64,000 nucleotides of DNA from Microbacterium testaceum (GCF_003075375.1 NZ_QDFT01000003.1:29-64028); one strand, 5' to 3'. Shown: positions 28,165-38,056, counted from the stretch's first letter. Numbers and translations: made by a program. Notes: a model not told the origin generated them from the letters alone.

Positions 28165-29219
28165 CAGGCCGGGCGACGCGCGGCCAGCTCGTCGTCAGCC
28201 GCGGGGGCAGCGGCTGCGCCGGCTCCGCCGATGCCGAGCTTGGTCTTGATCTTCGACTCGATCTCGGCCGCGATGTCGGGGTTCTTGATGAGGAAGTTGC
28301 GCGCGTTCTCTTTACCCTGACCGAGCTGCTCGCCCTCGTAGGTGTACCACGCGCCCGACTTCTTGACGATGGCGTGCTCCACACCGAAGTCAATGAGGCT
28401 GCCCTCGCGCGAGATGCCGACGCCGTAGAGGATGTCGAACTCGGCCTGCTTGAAGGGCGGGGCCATCTTGTTCTTGACGACCTTGACGCGCGTGCGGTTG
28501 CCGACGGCCTCGGTACCGTCTTTCAGCGTCTCGATGCGGCGGATGTCGAGTCGAACGGACGCATAGAACTTCAGCGCCTTTCCACCGGCGGTGGTCTCGG
28601 GCGAACCGAAGAAGACACCAATCTTCTCGCGGAGCTGGTTGATGAAGATCGCCGTGGTCTTCGTGGTGTTGAGGCCACCGGTGAGCTTACGCAGGGCCTG
28701 CGACATCAGACGCGCCTGGAGGCCGACGTGCGAGTCGCCCATCTCACCCTTGATCTCGGCCTCGGGGACGAGGGCGGCGACGGAGTCGATGACGACGAGG
28801 TCGATCGCGCCGGAGCGGATGAGCATGTCGGCGATCTCGAGCGCCTGCTCACCGGTGTCGGGCTGCGACACCAGCAGAGCGTCGATGTCGACGCCGAGCT
28901 TCTTGGCGTACTCGGGGTCGAGCGCGTGCTCGGCGTCGATGAACGCCGCGATACCGCCGGCGCGCTGGGCATTGGCGATCGCGTGGAGCGTCAGTGTGGT
29001 CTTACCCGACGACTCCGGGCCGTAGATCTCGATGATGCGGCCGCGGGGAAGACCGCCGATGCCGAGGGCCACGTCGAGGGCGACGGAGCCGGTGGGGATG
29101 GTCTCGATCGGCGCACGGTCGTCGCTGCCCAGTCGCATGACCGAGCCCTTTCCGAACTGACGGTCGATCTGGGCGAGGGCCGATTCGAGGGCCTTCTCGC
29201 GGTCTGCGGGTGAGGGCAT
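28164..29219 (-). CDS. recA: Recombinase RecA
   Basis: 351-aa recombinase and LexA co-protease. Walker [10 protein letters not shown] (about 69-77), Walker [13 protein letters not shown]1 [15 protein letters not shown], and L2 [13 protein letters not shown]. The start is [18 protein letters not shown] near-perfect LexA box lies about 200 nt upstream, so the mRNA has a long leader or the box serves a distant promoter. No intein. Confidence 0.99.
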   Translation of the reverse strand: MPSPADREKALESALAQIDRQFGKGSVMRLGSDDRAPIETIPTGSVALDVALGIGGLPRGRIIEIYGPESSGKTTLTLHAIANAQRAGGIAAFIDAEHALDPEYAKKLGVDIDALLVSQPDTGEQALEIADMLIRSGAIDLVVIDSVAALVPEAEIKGEMGDSHVGLQARLMSQALRKLTGGLNTTKTTAIFINQLREKIGVFFGSPETTAGGKALKFYASVRLDIRRIETLKDGTEAVGNRTRVKVVKNKMAPPFKQAEFDILYGVGISREGSLIDFGVEHAIVKKSGAWYTYEGEQLGQGKENARNFLIKNPDIAAEIESKIKTKLGIGGAGAAAAPAADDELAARRPA

Positions 29220-29417
29220 GACGTATTCTTTCTGCTCGCGTTCCGGTCGCCTATAGGCTGTCGCGGCCCCACCGACGGTGGGGGTGCCCGACAAGGCGTT
29301 CAGAGTGTCGTTCGACATTTCCCACGTTAGGGAGGACCTCCGACATTGGGTTCGAAGGCTCCCCCGGATGGGGATGGATGCCGCGGAAACTCCGCTGTGA
29401 AGGACACTACGCCCGAA

Positions 29418-29433
29418 TCGAACGAAGATTCGA
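29418..29433 (-). promoter_or_regulatory. LexA (SOS) box upstream of recA
   Basis: TCGAACGAAGATTCGA matches 11 of the 12 specified bases of TCGAAC-N4-GTTCGA. On the minus strand it is followed by TAGTGT, a possible -10 box. Transcription from here would give recA a leader of about 180 nt. Confidence 0.75.
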
Positions 29434-29484
29434 CGACACGCCGAAACGAATCGCGCGACTACCGAACACGGGACGTCGGCGAGC

Positions 29485-29709
29485 TCAGGAGCGGCGAGGC
29501 TCCAGGCGGCCGACGCCGTATCGCCGGTTCTCGGGCACGTCGGTCTCGGCGCAGAGCGCGAGCCAGACGTCGCGCGGGTCGACGCCCGCCGCGAGGGCAT
29601 CGACGCTCGTCCGCCCGCCCACGGCGGACAGGACGAGGTCGGTCAGCAGGGATCCTCCACGCGCACCGAACTCATCGGCGACGGCGCGGTCGAACTCGCT
29701 TCGACGCAT
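29485..29709 (-). CDS. DUF3046 family small protein
   Basis: 74-aa helical protein of unknown function, found between clgR and recA in many actinobacteria. It starts [18 protein letters not shown] and contains [18 protein letters not shown]. It lies 10 nt after clgR and is probably in the same transcript. The conserved position suggests a link to DNA repair or to Clp regulation, but nothing in the sequence shows its job. Confidence 0.85.
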   Translation of the reverse strand: MRRSEFDRAVADEFGARGGSLLTDLVLSAVGGRTSVDALAAGVDPRDVWLALCAETDVPENRRYGVGRLEPRRS

Positions 29710-29719
29710 CGAGGCGGAC

Positions 29720-30028
29720 TCAGCGCAGCGAGAGCTCGGGCTCGACGGCCGCGACGAGCTCGTCGGGGACGACGTCGGGGAAGGTCTGCAGTCCCTCGAG
29801 GACCGAGAGACGGTCGCCGACCTGACGCATGATGGTCGAGATGGGCACGTCGAGCGCCTCGGCGACCGACGCGAGGATTTCGCTGGACGCTTCTTTCTGA
29901 CCGCGCTCGACCTCACTGAGGTAGCCCAGGGCGACGCTCGCCCGGCTTGCGACCTGGCGGAGGGTACGACCCTTCTGCTGGCGGAGGTCACGCAGGACTT
30001 CGCCGATCTCTTGACGAACCAGGATCAT
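29720..30028 (-). CDS. clgR: ClgR-like XRE transcriptional regulator
   Basis: 102-aa helix-turn-helix protein; HTH at about 16-68 (LRQQKGRTLRQVASRASVAL, GYLSEVERGQKEAS). The position cinA-clgR-DUF3046-recA and the sequence match ClgR, activator of clp protease and some repair genes in actinobacteria. ATG (MILVRQEIGEVL) follows GAGGAG. The C-terminus ELSLR lacks a clear Clp degron. A dyad upstream may be its own target. Confidence 0.88.
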   Translation of the reverse strand: MILVRQEIGEVLRDLRQQKGRTLRQVASRASVALGYLSEVERGQKEASSEILASVAEALDVPISTIMRQVGDRLSVLEGLQTFPDVVPDELVAAVEPELSLR

Positions 30029-30107
30029 TTGGGGGCCCTCCTCACTGCTGATTCCGTCGTGTCCGGTTGGACAACTGTGAAACACCGTCTGTGGTCACCC
30101 TAATGCC

Positions 30108-30120
30108 GTGCGCTGAGCAC
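30108..30120 (-). promoter_or_regulatory. Possible ClgR operator
   Basis: GTGC-GCTGA-GCAC: a 4+4 inverted repeat with a CGC core, about 80 nt upstream of clgR and just ahead of TAGGGT, a -10 candidate. It resembles the CGC-centred ClgR boxes of corynebacteria only loosely. Confidence 0.35.
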
Positions 30121-30202
30121 CGGATGGGAATCGCAGAACGAAACCGGGATGTGTCATCATTTGTTCCCCTCTTTCGGACCGGAACACTTCGGCGTCGAAG
30201 TA

Positions 30203-30730
30203 TCAGAGGGCCGCGAGGGCGCGTCGGATCGCGAGATGGGCCGTCTCGCGCCGGATACGCTCCCGGTCGCCGGCGATCACCAGCGAATCGACCCGGGTTC
30301 CCAGAGGGGTCGAGACGGCGATGTGCACCGTCCCCACGGGCTGCCCGTCCTGCTCGTCGGGGCCGGCCACGCCGGTGGTGGCGATCCCGACGTCGGCGGC
30401 GACGCCATCGCGGCCGAGCACGTCGCGCACGCCCCGCGCCATCTGCCGGGCCACGCGGGGGTTGACGGCGCCGTGGGCGTCGAGGAGAGCCTGATCGACG
30501 CCGAGCACCCCGTGCTTGAGGTCGGTGGCGTAGGCCACCACTCCCCCGCGGACCGCTCGCGAAGCACCCGGAACGTCGACGAGGGACGACACGACGAGAC
30601 CGCCGGTGAGCGACTCGGCCACGGCGACCGTCCAGCCCAGCTCGCCGAGCCGGTCCAGGAGCAGCGCCGCACTCTCGCGCGGCGTGCGCACGAGGGTCTC
30701 GTCGAGATCTTCGGGGATGCCGTCGATCAT
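30203..30730 (-). CDS. cinA: CinA C-terminal domain protein (nicotinamide-nucleotide amidohydrolase-like)
   Basis: 175-aa stand-alone CinA C-terminal (PncC) domain, which in other bacteria deamidates NMN to NaMN. It shows VAVAESLTGGLVVSSLVDVPGAS cut here by its conserved Ser and Gly, then the TTGVAGPDEQDGQPVG loop. The N-terminal MoCF-like domain of full CinA is missing, as is common in actinobacteria. ATG overlaps pgsA by 4 nt. DNA uptake, from which the family takes its name, is not implied. Confidence 0.92.
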   Translation of the reverse strand: MIDGIPEDLDETLVRTPRESAALLLDRLGELGWTVAVAESLTGGLVVSSLVDVPGASRAVRGGVVAYATDLKHGVLGVDQALLDAHGAVNPRVARQMARGVRDVLGRDGVAADVGIATTGVAGPDEQDGQPVGTVHIAVSTPLGTRVDSLVIAGDRERIRRETAHLAIRRALAAL

Positions 30731-31314
30731 CGCGCGCCTCGACCCCTGCGCGCGGCGCGCGCCTCGGTGACCACGTAGTCGATGCCGGAGGCGATGGTCA
30801 GCACGACCGCGATGGTCATGGTGACGACGCCCGCCCACCAGACACCGGCCTGCCACGCGGGGGCGTCCGAGAGGCCGGCGAGCGGAAGGAGGGCCATCGA
30901 GAGCGCGATGGCCTGGAACACCGTCTTGAGCTTGCCCATCCACGCCGCCGCCAACACGTGGTCGCTGACGACGATGAAGCGGTACACCGTGATGCCGATC
31001 TCGCGGATCAGCACGACGATGGTGATCGGCCACGGCAGCTCACCGAGGATCGACAGTCCGACGAACGCCACACCCGTGAGGGCCTTGTCGGCGATGGGGT
31101 CGAGGAGTTTGCCCAGGTCGCTCACGATCCGGTAGCGACGGGCGATGTAGCCATCGACCCCGTCCGTCGCGATCGCGACGATGAAGAGTACCGCCGCGGC
31201 CCAGCGCAGTCCGCCGCCGGCGCCCGCATCGGCGAGGAGCAACCAGAGGAACACCGGCGCGCAGAGGATGCGCGCGATGGTGATCGCATTGGGCAATTGA
31301 GGGTGAACGGCCAT
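30727..31314 (-). CDS. pgsA: CDP-diacylglycerol-glycerol-3-phosphate phosphatidyltransferase
   Basis: 195-aa membrane enzyme of phosphatidylglycerol synthesis. The CDP-alcohol motif D-G-x2-A-R-x8-G-x3-D-x3-D is complete (DGYIARRYRIVSDLGKLLD, then PIAD). About five membrane spans. Its ATG overlaps the ftsK TAA (TAATG), and its end overlaps cinA by 4 nt. PgsA or the related PIP synthase could be meant; the ftsK-pgsA-cinA order favours PgsA. Confidence 0.92.
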   Translation of the reverse strand: MAVHPQLPNAITIARILCAPVFLWLLLADAGAGGGLRWAAAVLFIVAIATDGVDGYIARRYRIVSDLGKLLDPIADKALTGVAFVGLSILGELPWPITIVVLIREIGITVYRFIVVSDHVLAAAWMGKLKTVFQAIALSMALLPLAGLSDAPAWQAGVWWAGVVTMTIAVVLTIASGIDYVVTEARAARRGRGAR

Positions 31315-34031
31315 TAGTCGCGTCCCGTCAGCTGCCAGGCGTCTTCGGAACCCTCGTCGTCATCCGCGTTCACGACGGGCAAGCCGTCGAACTGCGCCTC
31401 GATCGGGTCCTCGCCGTATCGGTCGTCGTCCGCCGCCGCGACGGCCGGCGGTGCGTCGTCCCCGCGCAGGCGGGCCATGACGGCCGGTAGCTGCTCGTTG
31501 GTGACGAGCACGTCGCGGGCCTTCGACCCCTCGGAGGGTCCGACGATCTCGCGCGATTCGAGCAGGTCCATCAGTCGGCCTGCCTTGGCGAAACCGACGC
31601 GCAGTTTGCGCTGCAGCATCGAGGTCGAGCCGAACTGCGTCGAGACGACGAGCTCGGCGGCCGCGAGGAGCAGCTCGAGGTCGTCCCCGATGTCGGCGTC
31701 GATCTCTTTCTTCTCGGCCGCGGCCTGGACGTCCGACCGGTACTCGGGTCGCGCCTGCTGGGTGACGTGCGCGACGACCTTCTCGATCTCCTGCTCGCTG
31801 ACCCAGGCACCCTGCACGCGAAGCGCCTTGGACGCGCCCATCGGGAGGAACAGACCGTCGCCCTGTCCGATCAGGCGGTCGGCACCGGGCTGATCGAGGA
31901 TGACGCGGGAGTCCGTGACGCTCGTCACGGCGAAGGCGAGGCGCGAGGGCACGTTCGCCTTGATCAGACCGGTGACGACGTCGACAGACGGGCGCTGCGT
32001 CGCCAAGACGAGGTGGATGCCGCTGGCGCGCGCGAGCTGCGTGATGCGCACGATCGAGTCCTCGACGTCGCGCGGGGCGACCATCATGAGGTCGGCGAGC
32101 TCGTCGACCACGACGAGCAGGTACGGGTAGGGCTTGAGCACGCGTTCGCTGCCGGCCGGCAGCTGCAGCTCACCCGCGACGACGGCCCTGTTGAAGTCGT
32201 CGATGTGACGGAATCCGAACGACGCGAGGTCGTCGTACCGCATGTCCATCTCTTTGACGACCCACTGGAGGGCCTCGGCGGCCTTCTTGGGGTTCGTGAT
32301 GATGGGGGTGATCAGGTGCGGGACGCCCGCGTACGAGGTCAGCTCCACGCGCTTGGGGTCGATCAGCACCATGCGCACGTCGGACGGCTTCGCCCGCATG
32401 AGCAGGCTCGTGATCATCGAGTTGACGAAGCTCGACTTACCGGAACCGGTCGAGCCTGCCACCAGCAGGTGGGGCATCTTCGCCAGGTTCGCGACGACGA
32501 AGCCACCGCCCACGTCCTTGCCCACGCCGATGGTCATCGGGTGGGTCGACGACATCGCGGCCTCGGAGCGCAGGATGTCGCCCAGCGTCACGATCTCGCG
32601 GTCGGCGTTGGGGATCTCGACGCCGATCGCGCTCTTGCCGGGGATGGGCGCGAGGATGCGCACCTCGTTCGAGGCCACCGCGTAGGCGATGTTGTTCGTG
32701 AGCGCGGTGATGCGCTCGACCTTCACACCCGGGCCGACCTCGATCTCGTACTGCGTCACGGTCGGTCCGCGCGAGAATCCGGTCACCCGCGCGTCGACCT
32801 TGAACTGCTGCATCACGCTCTCGATCGCCGCGACCACCGCGTCGTTGGCGGCGGATCGCGCCTTGGGCGGCGTGCCCGCCGCGAGGGCCGTCACCGAGGG
32901 CAGGCGGTAGTTCGCGGCCGGTGGCGCTCCGGCGTGGTCGCCGCCCAGACCCGAGATGCCGGGCAGGTCGTCGGCGTCGTCTGCCTCGAGGAGCGGAGAG
33001 TCGTCGTGCAGACCGCGTCCGGCCGCGGCTCCGGCCAGGGCACGGGCGTCGAACACCTCGGTGAGCGCCTCGGACGCGGGTGCGGAGGGCAAGGGCGGGG
33101 GCGTGACCGCGGCGGGCTTGGCCACCGGTTCGGGCGCCACGACGGGAGATTCGAAACCACCCTGGGGCGTCCCGGGAGAGAGCAGCTCGGTGAGGTCGTG
33201 GGAGCCGAGCGAGCCGTCGGACTCCTCTTCTCGACCCGTCTTGTTGCGTCGCCACCACGGCAGCGACTTCTCACCCGCGTCGTCATCGTCGTCGGCCGCC
33301 AGGACCTTGGTGGTCGGGTCGGGCCGCTCGACGCGTTCCGCTCCGAACATCCACGCGTAGAGGTCTCCGAGTCGCCGTCCGATGCGGTTGGGCGGGGTCT
33401 TGGTCAGGATCAGGACGCTCAGCGCGGCGAGGATCGACAGCGCGACATAAGCCCCGATGTCGGTGAGCACCGTCGCGAGCGGCTCACCGAGGATCCACCC
33501 CGAGATACCGCCGGCGAGGCTGAGCACAGGGAGACCCTCGTTCGGCGCGGGGCTGCCGTTCGCGACGTGGCAGAAGCCCGCGACCGTCACCACGAACAGG
33601 CCGAAACCGATGCCCACGCGCCCGTTGTCGTGAACGGACGCCGGGTGCCGGAACAACCACCCGGCCAAGAGGAGCAGCAGGACGGGCAGCACGAAGGCCA
33701 CCCGGCCCACCAGGGCACCGAAACTGTACGCGCTGATGAGGGCGGCGGCATCCGTTCCGATGAAGAACCACTCCACGACGGCACCGAGCACCGCGAGGAC
33801 GACCAGGAAGAACGGGAAGCCGTCGCGGCGCTGATCGCGCTCGAGCGTCTCGGGCCCGAAGGCCCGGAACATGCCGCCCACTCCGTGGGCGACCGCCATC
33901 CACGCCCGGACGGCGACCGGGGGCTTCTCGGGCTCGTCGACGTAGCGCTTGGGCGCCGGGGTCGAGGCCTTGGATCGCGTCGACCCCTTCGCGGGGGCGC
34001 GACCGCCGGACGGTGACGAGGTACGGGCCAT
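31314..34031 (-). CDS. ftsK: DNA translocase FtsK
   Basis: 905-aa septal motor that pumps chromosome ends apart and activates XerCD. N-terminus: basic tail, then four membrane spans (about 60-220). The linker (about 240-430) is Pro/Asp-rich. The RecA-like motor has Walker [11 protein letters not shown] and Walker [14 protein letters not shown]. The gamma DNA-reading domain is near 800-860 ([20 protein letters not shown]). ATG stands 6 nt behind a TACCGT -10 box whose spacer, GGAGGG, touches the start codon. Confidence 0.97.
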   Translation of the reverse strand: MARTSSPSGGRAPAKGSTRSKASTPAPKRYVDEPEKPPVAVRAWMAVAHGVGGMFRAFGPETLERDQRRDGFPFFLVVLAVLGAVVEWFFIGTDAAALISAYSFGALVGRVAFVLPVLLLLLAGWLFRHPASVHDNGRVGIGFGLFVVTVAGFCHVANGSPAPNEGLPVLSLAGGISGWILGEPLATVLTDIGAYVALSILAALSVLILTKTPPNRIGRRLGDLYAWMFGAERVERPDPTTKVLAADDDDDAGEKSLPWWRRNKTGREEESDGSLGSHDLTELLSPGTPQGGFESPVVAPEPVAKPAAVTPPPLPSAPASEALTEVFDARALAGAAAGRGLHDDSPLLEADDADDLPGISGLGGDHAGAPPAANYRLPSVTALAAGTPPKARSAANDAVVAAIESVMQQFKVDARVTGFSRGPTVTQYEIEVGPGVKVERITALTNNIAYAVASNEVRILAPIPGKSAIGVEIPNADREIVTLGDILRSEAAMSSTHPMTIGVGKDVGGGFVVANLAKMPHLLVAGSTGSGKSSFVNSMITSLLMRAKPSDVRMVLIDPKRVELTSYAGVPHLITPIITNPKKAAEALQWVVKEMDMRYDDLASFGFRHIDDFNRAVVAGELQLPAGSERVLKPYPYLLVVVDELADLMMVAPRDVEDSIVRITQLARASGIHLVLATQRPSVDVVTGLIKANVPSRLAFAVTSVTDSRVILDQPGADRLIGQGDGLFLPMGASKALRVQGAWVSEQEIEKVVAHVTQQARPEYRSDVQAAAEKKEIDADIGDDLELLLAAAELVVSTQFGSTSMLQRKLRVGFAKAGRLMDLLESREIVGPSEGSKARDVLVTNEQLPAVMARLRGDDAPPAVAAADDDRYGEDPIEAQFDGLPVVNADDDEGSEDAWQLTGRD

Positions 34032-34037
34032 CCCTCC

Positions 34038-34043
34038 ACGGTA
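34038..34043 (-). promoter_or_regulatory. Leaderless -10 box of ftsK
   Basis: TACCGT, then 6 nt (GGAGGG), then ATG. Confidence 0.5.
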
Positions 34044-34081
34044 GGCGGGACCGCCGACATTCGCTCGGACCGACGCGGGAT

Positions 34082-34573
34082 TCAGCGCAGTCGCTTGACC
34101 ATCGCGTCGCGCCCGATCCCCCGACGCACCACGGCGAAGCCCTCGGAGCGGTACAGCGACACCGCGTAGTTGTCGCGCTCGACGCTCAGACTGATCCGGG
34201 CGAAGCCCTGCGTGCGCGCGTGGTCCACCAGACGCTGCAGCAGCGCCCGTCCGGTCCCGTGCGCGCGCCACACGGGCCTCACCCCGATGATGAGCTCCGG
34301 CACGCCCGTGCCCACCCAGCCGAACCCCGGCTCGTCGCGAGGGAGCATGCGATACCAGGCGGCACCGACGGGCTCACCCGTGGGCGACTCCGCGACGAAG
34401 CCCGCATCGCCCGGTCGCATCCACCCGGCGATGTAGCGACTGTGCTCGGGACTGCTGAGCACCTCGTGGCGCGGACGTACGGCCCCGGCGCGCCAGGTCG
34501 CGGCTTCGACCGTCATGTCGGCGAGGAAGGCACCGTCGGATCGGACAGCCGCGCGGATCGGGAGAGCGGACAT
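34082..34573 (-). CDS. GNAT acetyltransferase
   Basis: 163-aa acetyltransferase of unknown substrate. The acetyl-CoA site is [20 protein letters not shown], and the end has [15 protein letters not shown] ([16 protein letters not shown]) is placed 6 nt after a TATCAT -10 box with no Shine-Dalgarno. It stands between ftsK and rnj, with its own promoter just after the rnj terminator region, so it may be unrelated to either. Confidence 0.85.
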   Translation of the reverse strand: MSALPIRAAVRSDGAFLADMTVEAATWRAGAVRPRHEVLSSPEHSRYIAGWMRPGDAGFVAESPTGEPVGAAWYRMLPRDEPGFGWVGTGVPELIIGVRPVWRAHGTGRALLQRLVDHARTQGFARISLSVERDNYAVSLYRSEGFAVVRRGIGRDAMVKRLR

Positions 34574-34579
34574 GCCCGC

Positions 34580-34585
34580 ATGATA
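34580..34585 (-). promoter_or_regulatory. Leaderless -10 box of the GNAT gene
   Basis: TATCAT, then GCGGGC, then ATG; no ribosome-binding site. Confidence 0.6.
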
Positions 34586-34619
34586 GCGATCCGCGCGCCC
34601 CGCCGCGGACCCGGGGACG

Positions 34620-34653
34620 ACGAAGCGCCGCGGGCTCACCCGCGGCGCTTCGT
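34620..34653 (-). terminator. Terminator after rnj
   Basis: ACGAAGCGCCGCGGG pairs with its exact complement (15 bp) over CTCA, 8 nt beyond the rnj stop. Confidence 0.8.
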
Positions 34654-34661
34654 GAGAGGAC

Positions 34662-36338
34662 TCAGGCCTCGATGACCAGGGGCACGATCATCGGTCGACG
34701 ACGCAACGACTGGTTGACCCAACGACCGATCGTGCGACGCACGACCTGCGACAGGGCGTGGTTGTCGCGCACGCCCGAGGAGGCGGCCTCGGTGAGCGCC
34801 GCGGCGATCTTCGGCTTGACGCTGTCGAAGACCTTGTCGTCCTCGGCGAAGCCGCGAGCGTGGATCTCGGGCCCCGAGACGATCTTGCCGGTGGCCGAGT
34901 CGACGACGACGATCACCGAGATGAACCCCTCTTCGCCGAGGATCCGGCGGTCCTTGAGGTCGGCATCCGTGATCTCTCCCACCGACGAGCCGTCGACGTA
35001 CACGAAGCCGATGTCGACCTGGCCGACGACCTCGGCGACGCCGTCGCGCAGGTCGACGACGGTGCCGTTCTCGCCGAGGATCGTGTTCTTCTCGGGGATG
35101 CCGGTCTCGCGAGCGAGCTTGGCGTTGGCCATGAGGTGGCGGTACTCGCCGTGCACGGGAAGGACGTTCTTGGGCTTGAGGATGTTGTAGCAGTACAGCA
35201 GCTCGCCCGCCGCGGCGTGACCCGAGACGTGCACCTTGGCGTTGCCCTTGTGCACGACGGTCGCGCCGAGCTTGGTGAGACCGTCGATCACGCGGTAGAT
35301 CGCGTTCTCGTTGCCGGGGATCTGGCTGGACGCCAGGATGATCGTGTCGCCCTCGCCCGGCTCGATCGCGTGGTCGAGGTTGGCCATGCGGCTCAGGACC
35401 GCCATCGGCTCGCCCTGCGATCCGGTCGACATGTAGACGATCTTGTCGTCGGGCAGGTCGCGCGCCTTCTTGTAGTCGATGAGCACGCCGTCGGGCACGT
35501 TGAGGTAGCCCAGGTCGGCCGCGATCCCCATGTTGCGCACCATGCTGCGGCCGAGCAGCGCCACGCGGCGCCCGTTCGCGTGCGCGGCATCGAGCACCTG
35601 CTGCACGCGGTGCACGTGGCTCGAGAAGCTGGCCACGACCACGCGTCGCGGCGCCTTGGCGATCACCTGGTCGAGCACCGGACCGATTCCGCGCTCGGTG
35701 GGCGTGAAGCCGGGGACGTCCGCGTTCGTGGAGTCCACGAGGAACAGGTCGACGCCCTCTTCGCCGAGGCGGGCGAACGCGCGCAGGTCGGTGATGCGTC
35801 CGTCGAGCGGCAGCTGGTCCATCTTGAAGTCGCCGGTGGCCAGCACGAGGCCCGCGGGCGTGCGGATCGCCACGGCGAGGGCGTCAGGGATGGAGTGGTT
35901 GACGGCCACGAACTCGAGGTCGAACGGTCCGACCTGCTCGCGCTGCCCCTCGGCCACGGTGAGCGTGTAGGGGCGGATGCGGTGCTCTTTGAGCTTGGCC
36001 TCGATGAGGGCCAGCGTGAGGCCCGAACCGATGAGGGGGATGTCGCCCTTGAGCTTGAGCAGGTACGGGACGGCGCCGATGTGGTCCTCGTGGCCGTGCG
36101 TGAGCACGACGCCGACGATGTCGTCGAGGCGGTGCCGGATCGGCTCGAAGTCGGGCAGGATCAGATCGACGCCCGGCTGGTGCTCCTCGGGGAACAGCAC
36201 GCCGCAGTCGACGACGAGCAGCTTGCCGTCGTACTCGAAGACGGTCATGTTGCGACCGACCTCGCCGAGGCCGCCGAGCGGGATGACGCGGAGGGTGCCG
36301 GCGGCGAGAGCGGGCGGGTCGTAGGGGGTAGTGGGCAT
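34662..36338 (-). CDS. rnj: Ribonuclease J
   Basis: 558-aa endo/5'-exoribonuclease for mRNA decay and rRNA maturation. The metallo-beta-lactamase motif is LTHGHEDHIGAVPYL (about 85-99), with further ligands in NHSIPDALA and TGDFKMDQ; the beta-CASP domain has STNADVPG and VHVSGHAAAGE. ATG follows GAGGAGG. The leader holds two tandem hairpins downstream of dapA, a possible site of autoregulated processing. Confidence 0.96.
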   Translation of the reverse strand: MPTTPYDPPALAAGTLRVIPLGGLGEVGRNMTVFEYDGKLLVVDCGVLFPEEHQPGVDLILPDFEPIRHRLDDIVGVVLTHGHEDHIGAVPYLLKLKGDIPLIGSGLTLALIEAKLKEHRIRPYTLTVAEGQREQVGPFDLEFVAVNHSIPDALAVAIRTPAGLVLATGDFKMDQLPLDGRITDLRAFARLGEEGVDLFLVDSTNADVPGFTPTERGIGPVLDQVIAKAPRRVVVASFSSHVHRVQQVLDAAHANGRRVALLGRSMVRNMGIAADLGYLNVPDGVLIDYKKARDLPDDKIVYMSTGSQGEPMAVLSRMANLDHAIEPGEGDTIILASSQIPGNENAIYRVIDGLTKLGATVVHKGNAKVHVSGHAAAGELLYCYNILKPKNVLPVHGEYRHLMANAKLARETGIPEKNTILGENGTVVDLRDGVAEVVGQVDIGFVYVDGSSVGEITDADLKDRRILGEEGFISVIVVVDSATGKIVSGPEIHARGFAEDDKVFDSVKPKIAAALTEAASSGVRDNHALSQVVRRTIGRWVNQSLRRRPMIVPLVIEA

Positions 36339-36350
36339 TCGAGCCTCCTC

Positions 36351-36399
36351 GGATGCCGATTCACGGCATCCCTTCTCTCGGATGCCGGTGACGGCATCC
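36351..36399 (-). repeat. Two tandem hairpins of GGATGCCG/CGGCATCC between dapA and rnj
   Basis: GGATGCCG-ATTCA-CGGCATCC (36351-36371) and GGATGCCG-GTGA-CGGCATCC (36380-36399) stand 29 bp apart. Each arm contains the over-represented heptamer. On the mRNA they lie between the dapA stop and the rnj ribosome-binding site and may stop or process the transcript. Confidence 0.7.
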
Positions 36400-36442
36400 T
36401 GTGGTGTGGCGTCCCGGGCCGCGGATCGGCGGACGCCGATGC

Positions 36443-37420
36443 TTATCTCGTCGTGCCGTGCACCTTCGGCAGGGCACCGCCGGCGGCCGCGTTGCGGTCG
36501 GGGCGGAAGTTGGAGAAGTCGGCGCCGGCCACGTTCTTCACGAGGGCCAGTTCGTCTTCGATGACGGCGGCCTCCCACTCCTCCGGCCCGACCAGGGGCA
36601 GGCGGACGCGGGGGCTTCCGATACGGCCGAGGCCGTGCAGGATGTACTTGGCCGCGACCGTGCCGGGCACGTGCGTCATGACGGCGCGCACGAGCGGCTC
36701 GAGGCCCTTGTGCGCGGCGGTGGCCGAGGCCAGGTCGCCGGCGTTCACGGCATCCACGATCGTGCGGTAGGGCGCGGCGGCGATGTTCGCGGTCACGCCG
36801 ATGAGTCCGGACGCCCCGATCGACAGGTGCGGCAGCACGTTGGCGTCGTCGCCCGAGAAATACATGAGGTCGGTCTGGTTGAGCACACGGCTGACCTCGC
36901 TGAAGTCGCCCTTGGCGTCTTTGATGGCGAGGATGTTGGGGTGCTTGGCCAGACGCAGGATCGTCTCGTACTTGATGGGCACGCCGGTGCGGCCGGGGAT
37001 GTCGTACAGGATCACCGGCAGGTCTGTGGCGTCGGCGACGAGACGGAAATGGGTCAGGATGCCGGCCTGGGTCGGCTTGTTGTAGTAGGGCGTGACGATC
37101 ATGATGCCGTCGGCCCCGGCCTTCTCGCTGGCCTTGTACAGCTCGATCGCGTGCGCGGTCTCGTTCGAGCCGCCGCCGGTGATGATTTTGGCGCGTCCGG
37201 CCGACACGCTCTTTCCGACCTCGACCAGACGCAGCTTCTCGGGGTCGGTGAGCGTCGAGGTCTCGCCCGTGGTGCCGGTCACGACGATGCCGTCGGCACC
37301 GGCCGTGATGACGTCGTCGATGTGCTTCTCGGTGGCGGGCCAATCGACTTCGCCGTCGGCGGTCATCGGGGTGATGAGCGCGACGAGCACCTGACCGAAG
37401 GGATTGCCGGAGTGCGTCAT
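36443..37420 (-). CDS. dapA: 4-hydroxy-tetrahydrodipicolinate synthase
   Basis: 325-aa TIM barrel making the first lysine/diaminopimelate-specific intermediate from pyruvate and aspartate semialdehyde. The pyruvate loop is VTGTTGETSTL, the proton-relay Tyr is in VILYDIPGRTGVP, and the Schiff-base Lys is in ILAIKDAKGD. ATG is placed 6 nt after a TAACCT -10 box. It is followed by the rnj gene. Confidence 0.98.
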   Translation of the reverse strand: MTHSGNPFGQVLVALITPMTADGEVDWPATEKHIDDVITAGADGIVVTGTTGETSTLTDPEKLRLVEVGKSVSAGRAKIITGGGSNETAHAIELYKASEKAGADGIMIVTPYYNKPTQAGILTHFRLVADATDLPVILYDIPGRTGVPIKYETILRLAKHPNILAIKDAKGDFSEVSRVLNQTDLMYFSGDDANVLPHLSIGASGLIGVTANIAAAPYRTIVDAVNAGDLASATAAHKGLEPLVRAVMTHVPGTVAAKYILHGLGRIGSPRVRLPLVGPEEWEAAVIEDELALVKNVAGADFSNFRPDRNAAAGGALPKVHGTTR

Positions 37421-37426
37421 GGTCCC

Positions 37427-37432
37427 AGGTTA
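37427..37432 (-). promoter_or_regulatory. Leaderless -10 box of dapA
   Basis: TAACCT, then GGGACC, then ATG. Confidence 0.55.
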
Positions 37433-37507
37433 TCGGTTCGCGGCGCGCCCTCCCCGGCGTGCCGGGCGCGGGCGGTGAACAATGCGTGACCCGCGGCGCG
37501 CGGGTCC

Positions 37508-37513
37508 TAGGGT
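37508..37513 (+). promoter_or_regulatory. Leaderless -10 box of the NUDIX gene
   Basis: TAGGGT, then GGCGGG, then GTG; no usable Shine-Dalgarno. Confidence 0.6.
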
Positions 37514-37519
37514 GGCGGG

Positions 37520-38056
37520 GTGACCTGGACCACCCGCGCGACGCGCACCGTGTACGAGAACCGCTGGATCCACGTGCGCGAGGACGAGGTGACCGGCCCG
37601 CACGGCGACGGGATCTACGGCGTCGTGCGGATGCAGCACCCCGCCGTGTTCGTCGTCGCGCTCGACGACGCCGAGCGCATCTGCTTCGTCGAGCTCGAGC
37701 GGTACACGACGGGACGCTCGCTGGAGGTGCCGGCCGGCGGGTCGGATGGCGAGGATCCCCTGGTGGCGGCGCAGCGCGAACTGCTCGAGGAGGCGGGGGT
37801 CACGGCATCCGAATGGCACGACCTCGGACGCATGAACGCCCTCAACGGGATCGCCGACGCGCGCGAGTACGTCTTCCTCGCCCGGGGACTGACGGTGACG
37901 GATGCCGCGGCCTCGCAGCGCGAGGAGGGGATCGACGCCGTGCGGTGGATCCCCTTCGCGGACGCCCTCGCGCTCGTCGCCGAGGGGCGGATCACCGACG
38001 GCGAGACGATCGGCGCCCTCGCCCTGGCGGGGATCCGGCTGGGTCGCTTCCGCTGA
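37520..38056 (+). CDS. NUDIX hydrolase (ADP-ribose pyrophosphatase-like)
   Basis: 178-aa hydrolase. The Nudix box is complete: GGSDGEDPLVAAQRELLEEA with the metal-binding Glu residues, about 73-95. The fold around it (VVALDDAERICFVELERYTTG, then EYVFLARGL) resembles ADP-sugar pyrophosphatases. GTG start behind a leaderless-type promoter. It is divergent from dapA, so its function (nucleotide-sugar recycling) is not tied to a pathway here. Confidence 0.9.
   Translation: MTWTTRATRTVYENRWIHVREDEVTGPHGDGIYGVVRMQHPAVFVVALDDAERICFVELERYTTGRSLEVPAGGSDGEDPLVAAQRELLEEAGVTASEWHDLGRMNALNGIADAREYVFLARGLTVTDAAASQREEGIDAVRWIPFADALALVAEGRITDGETIGALALAGIRLGRFR

Noticed and set aside
29346..29366. tRNA-like GGGTTCGAAGGCT
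   Set aside because: No acceptor, D or anticodon stem can be built around it; coincidental TTCGA.
31767..34016. 749-residue plus-strand open frame
   Set aside because: Antisense to ftsK; typical high-G+C shadow.
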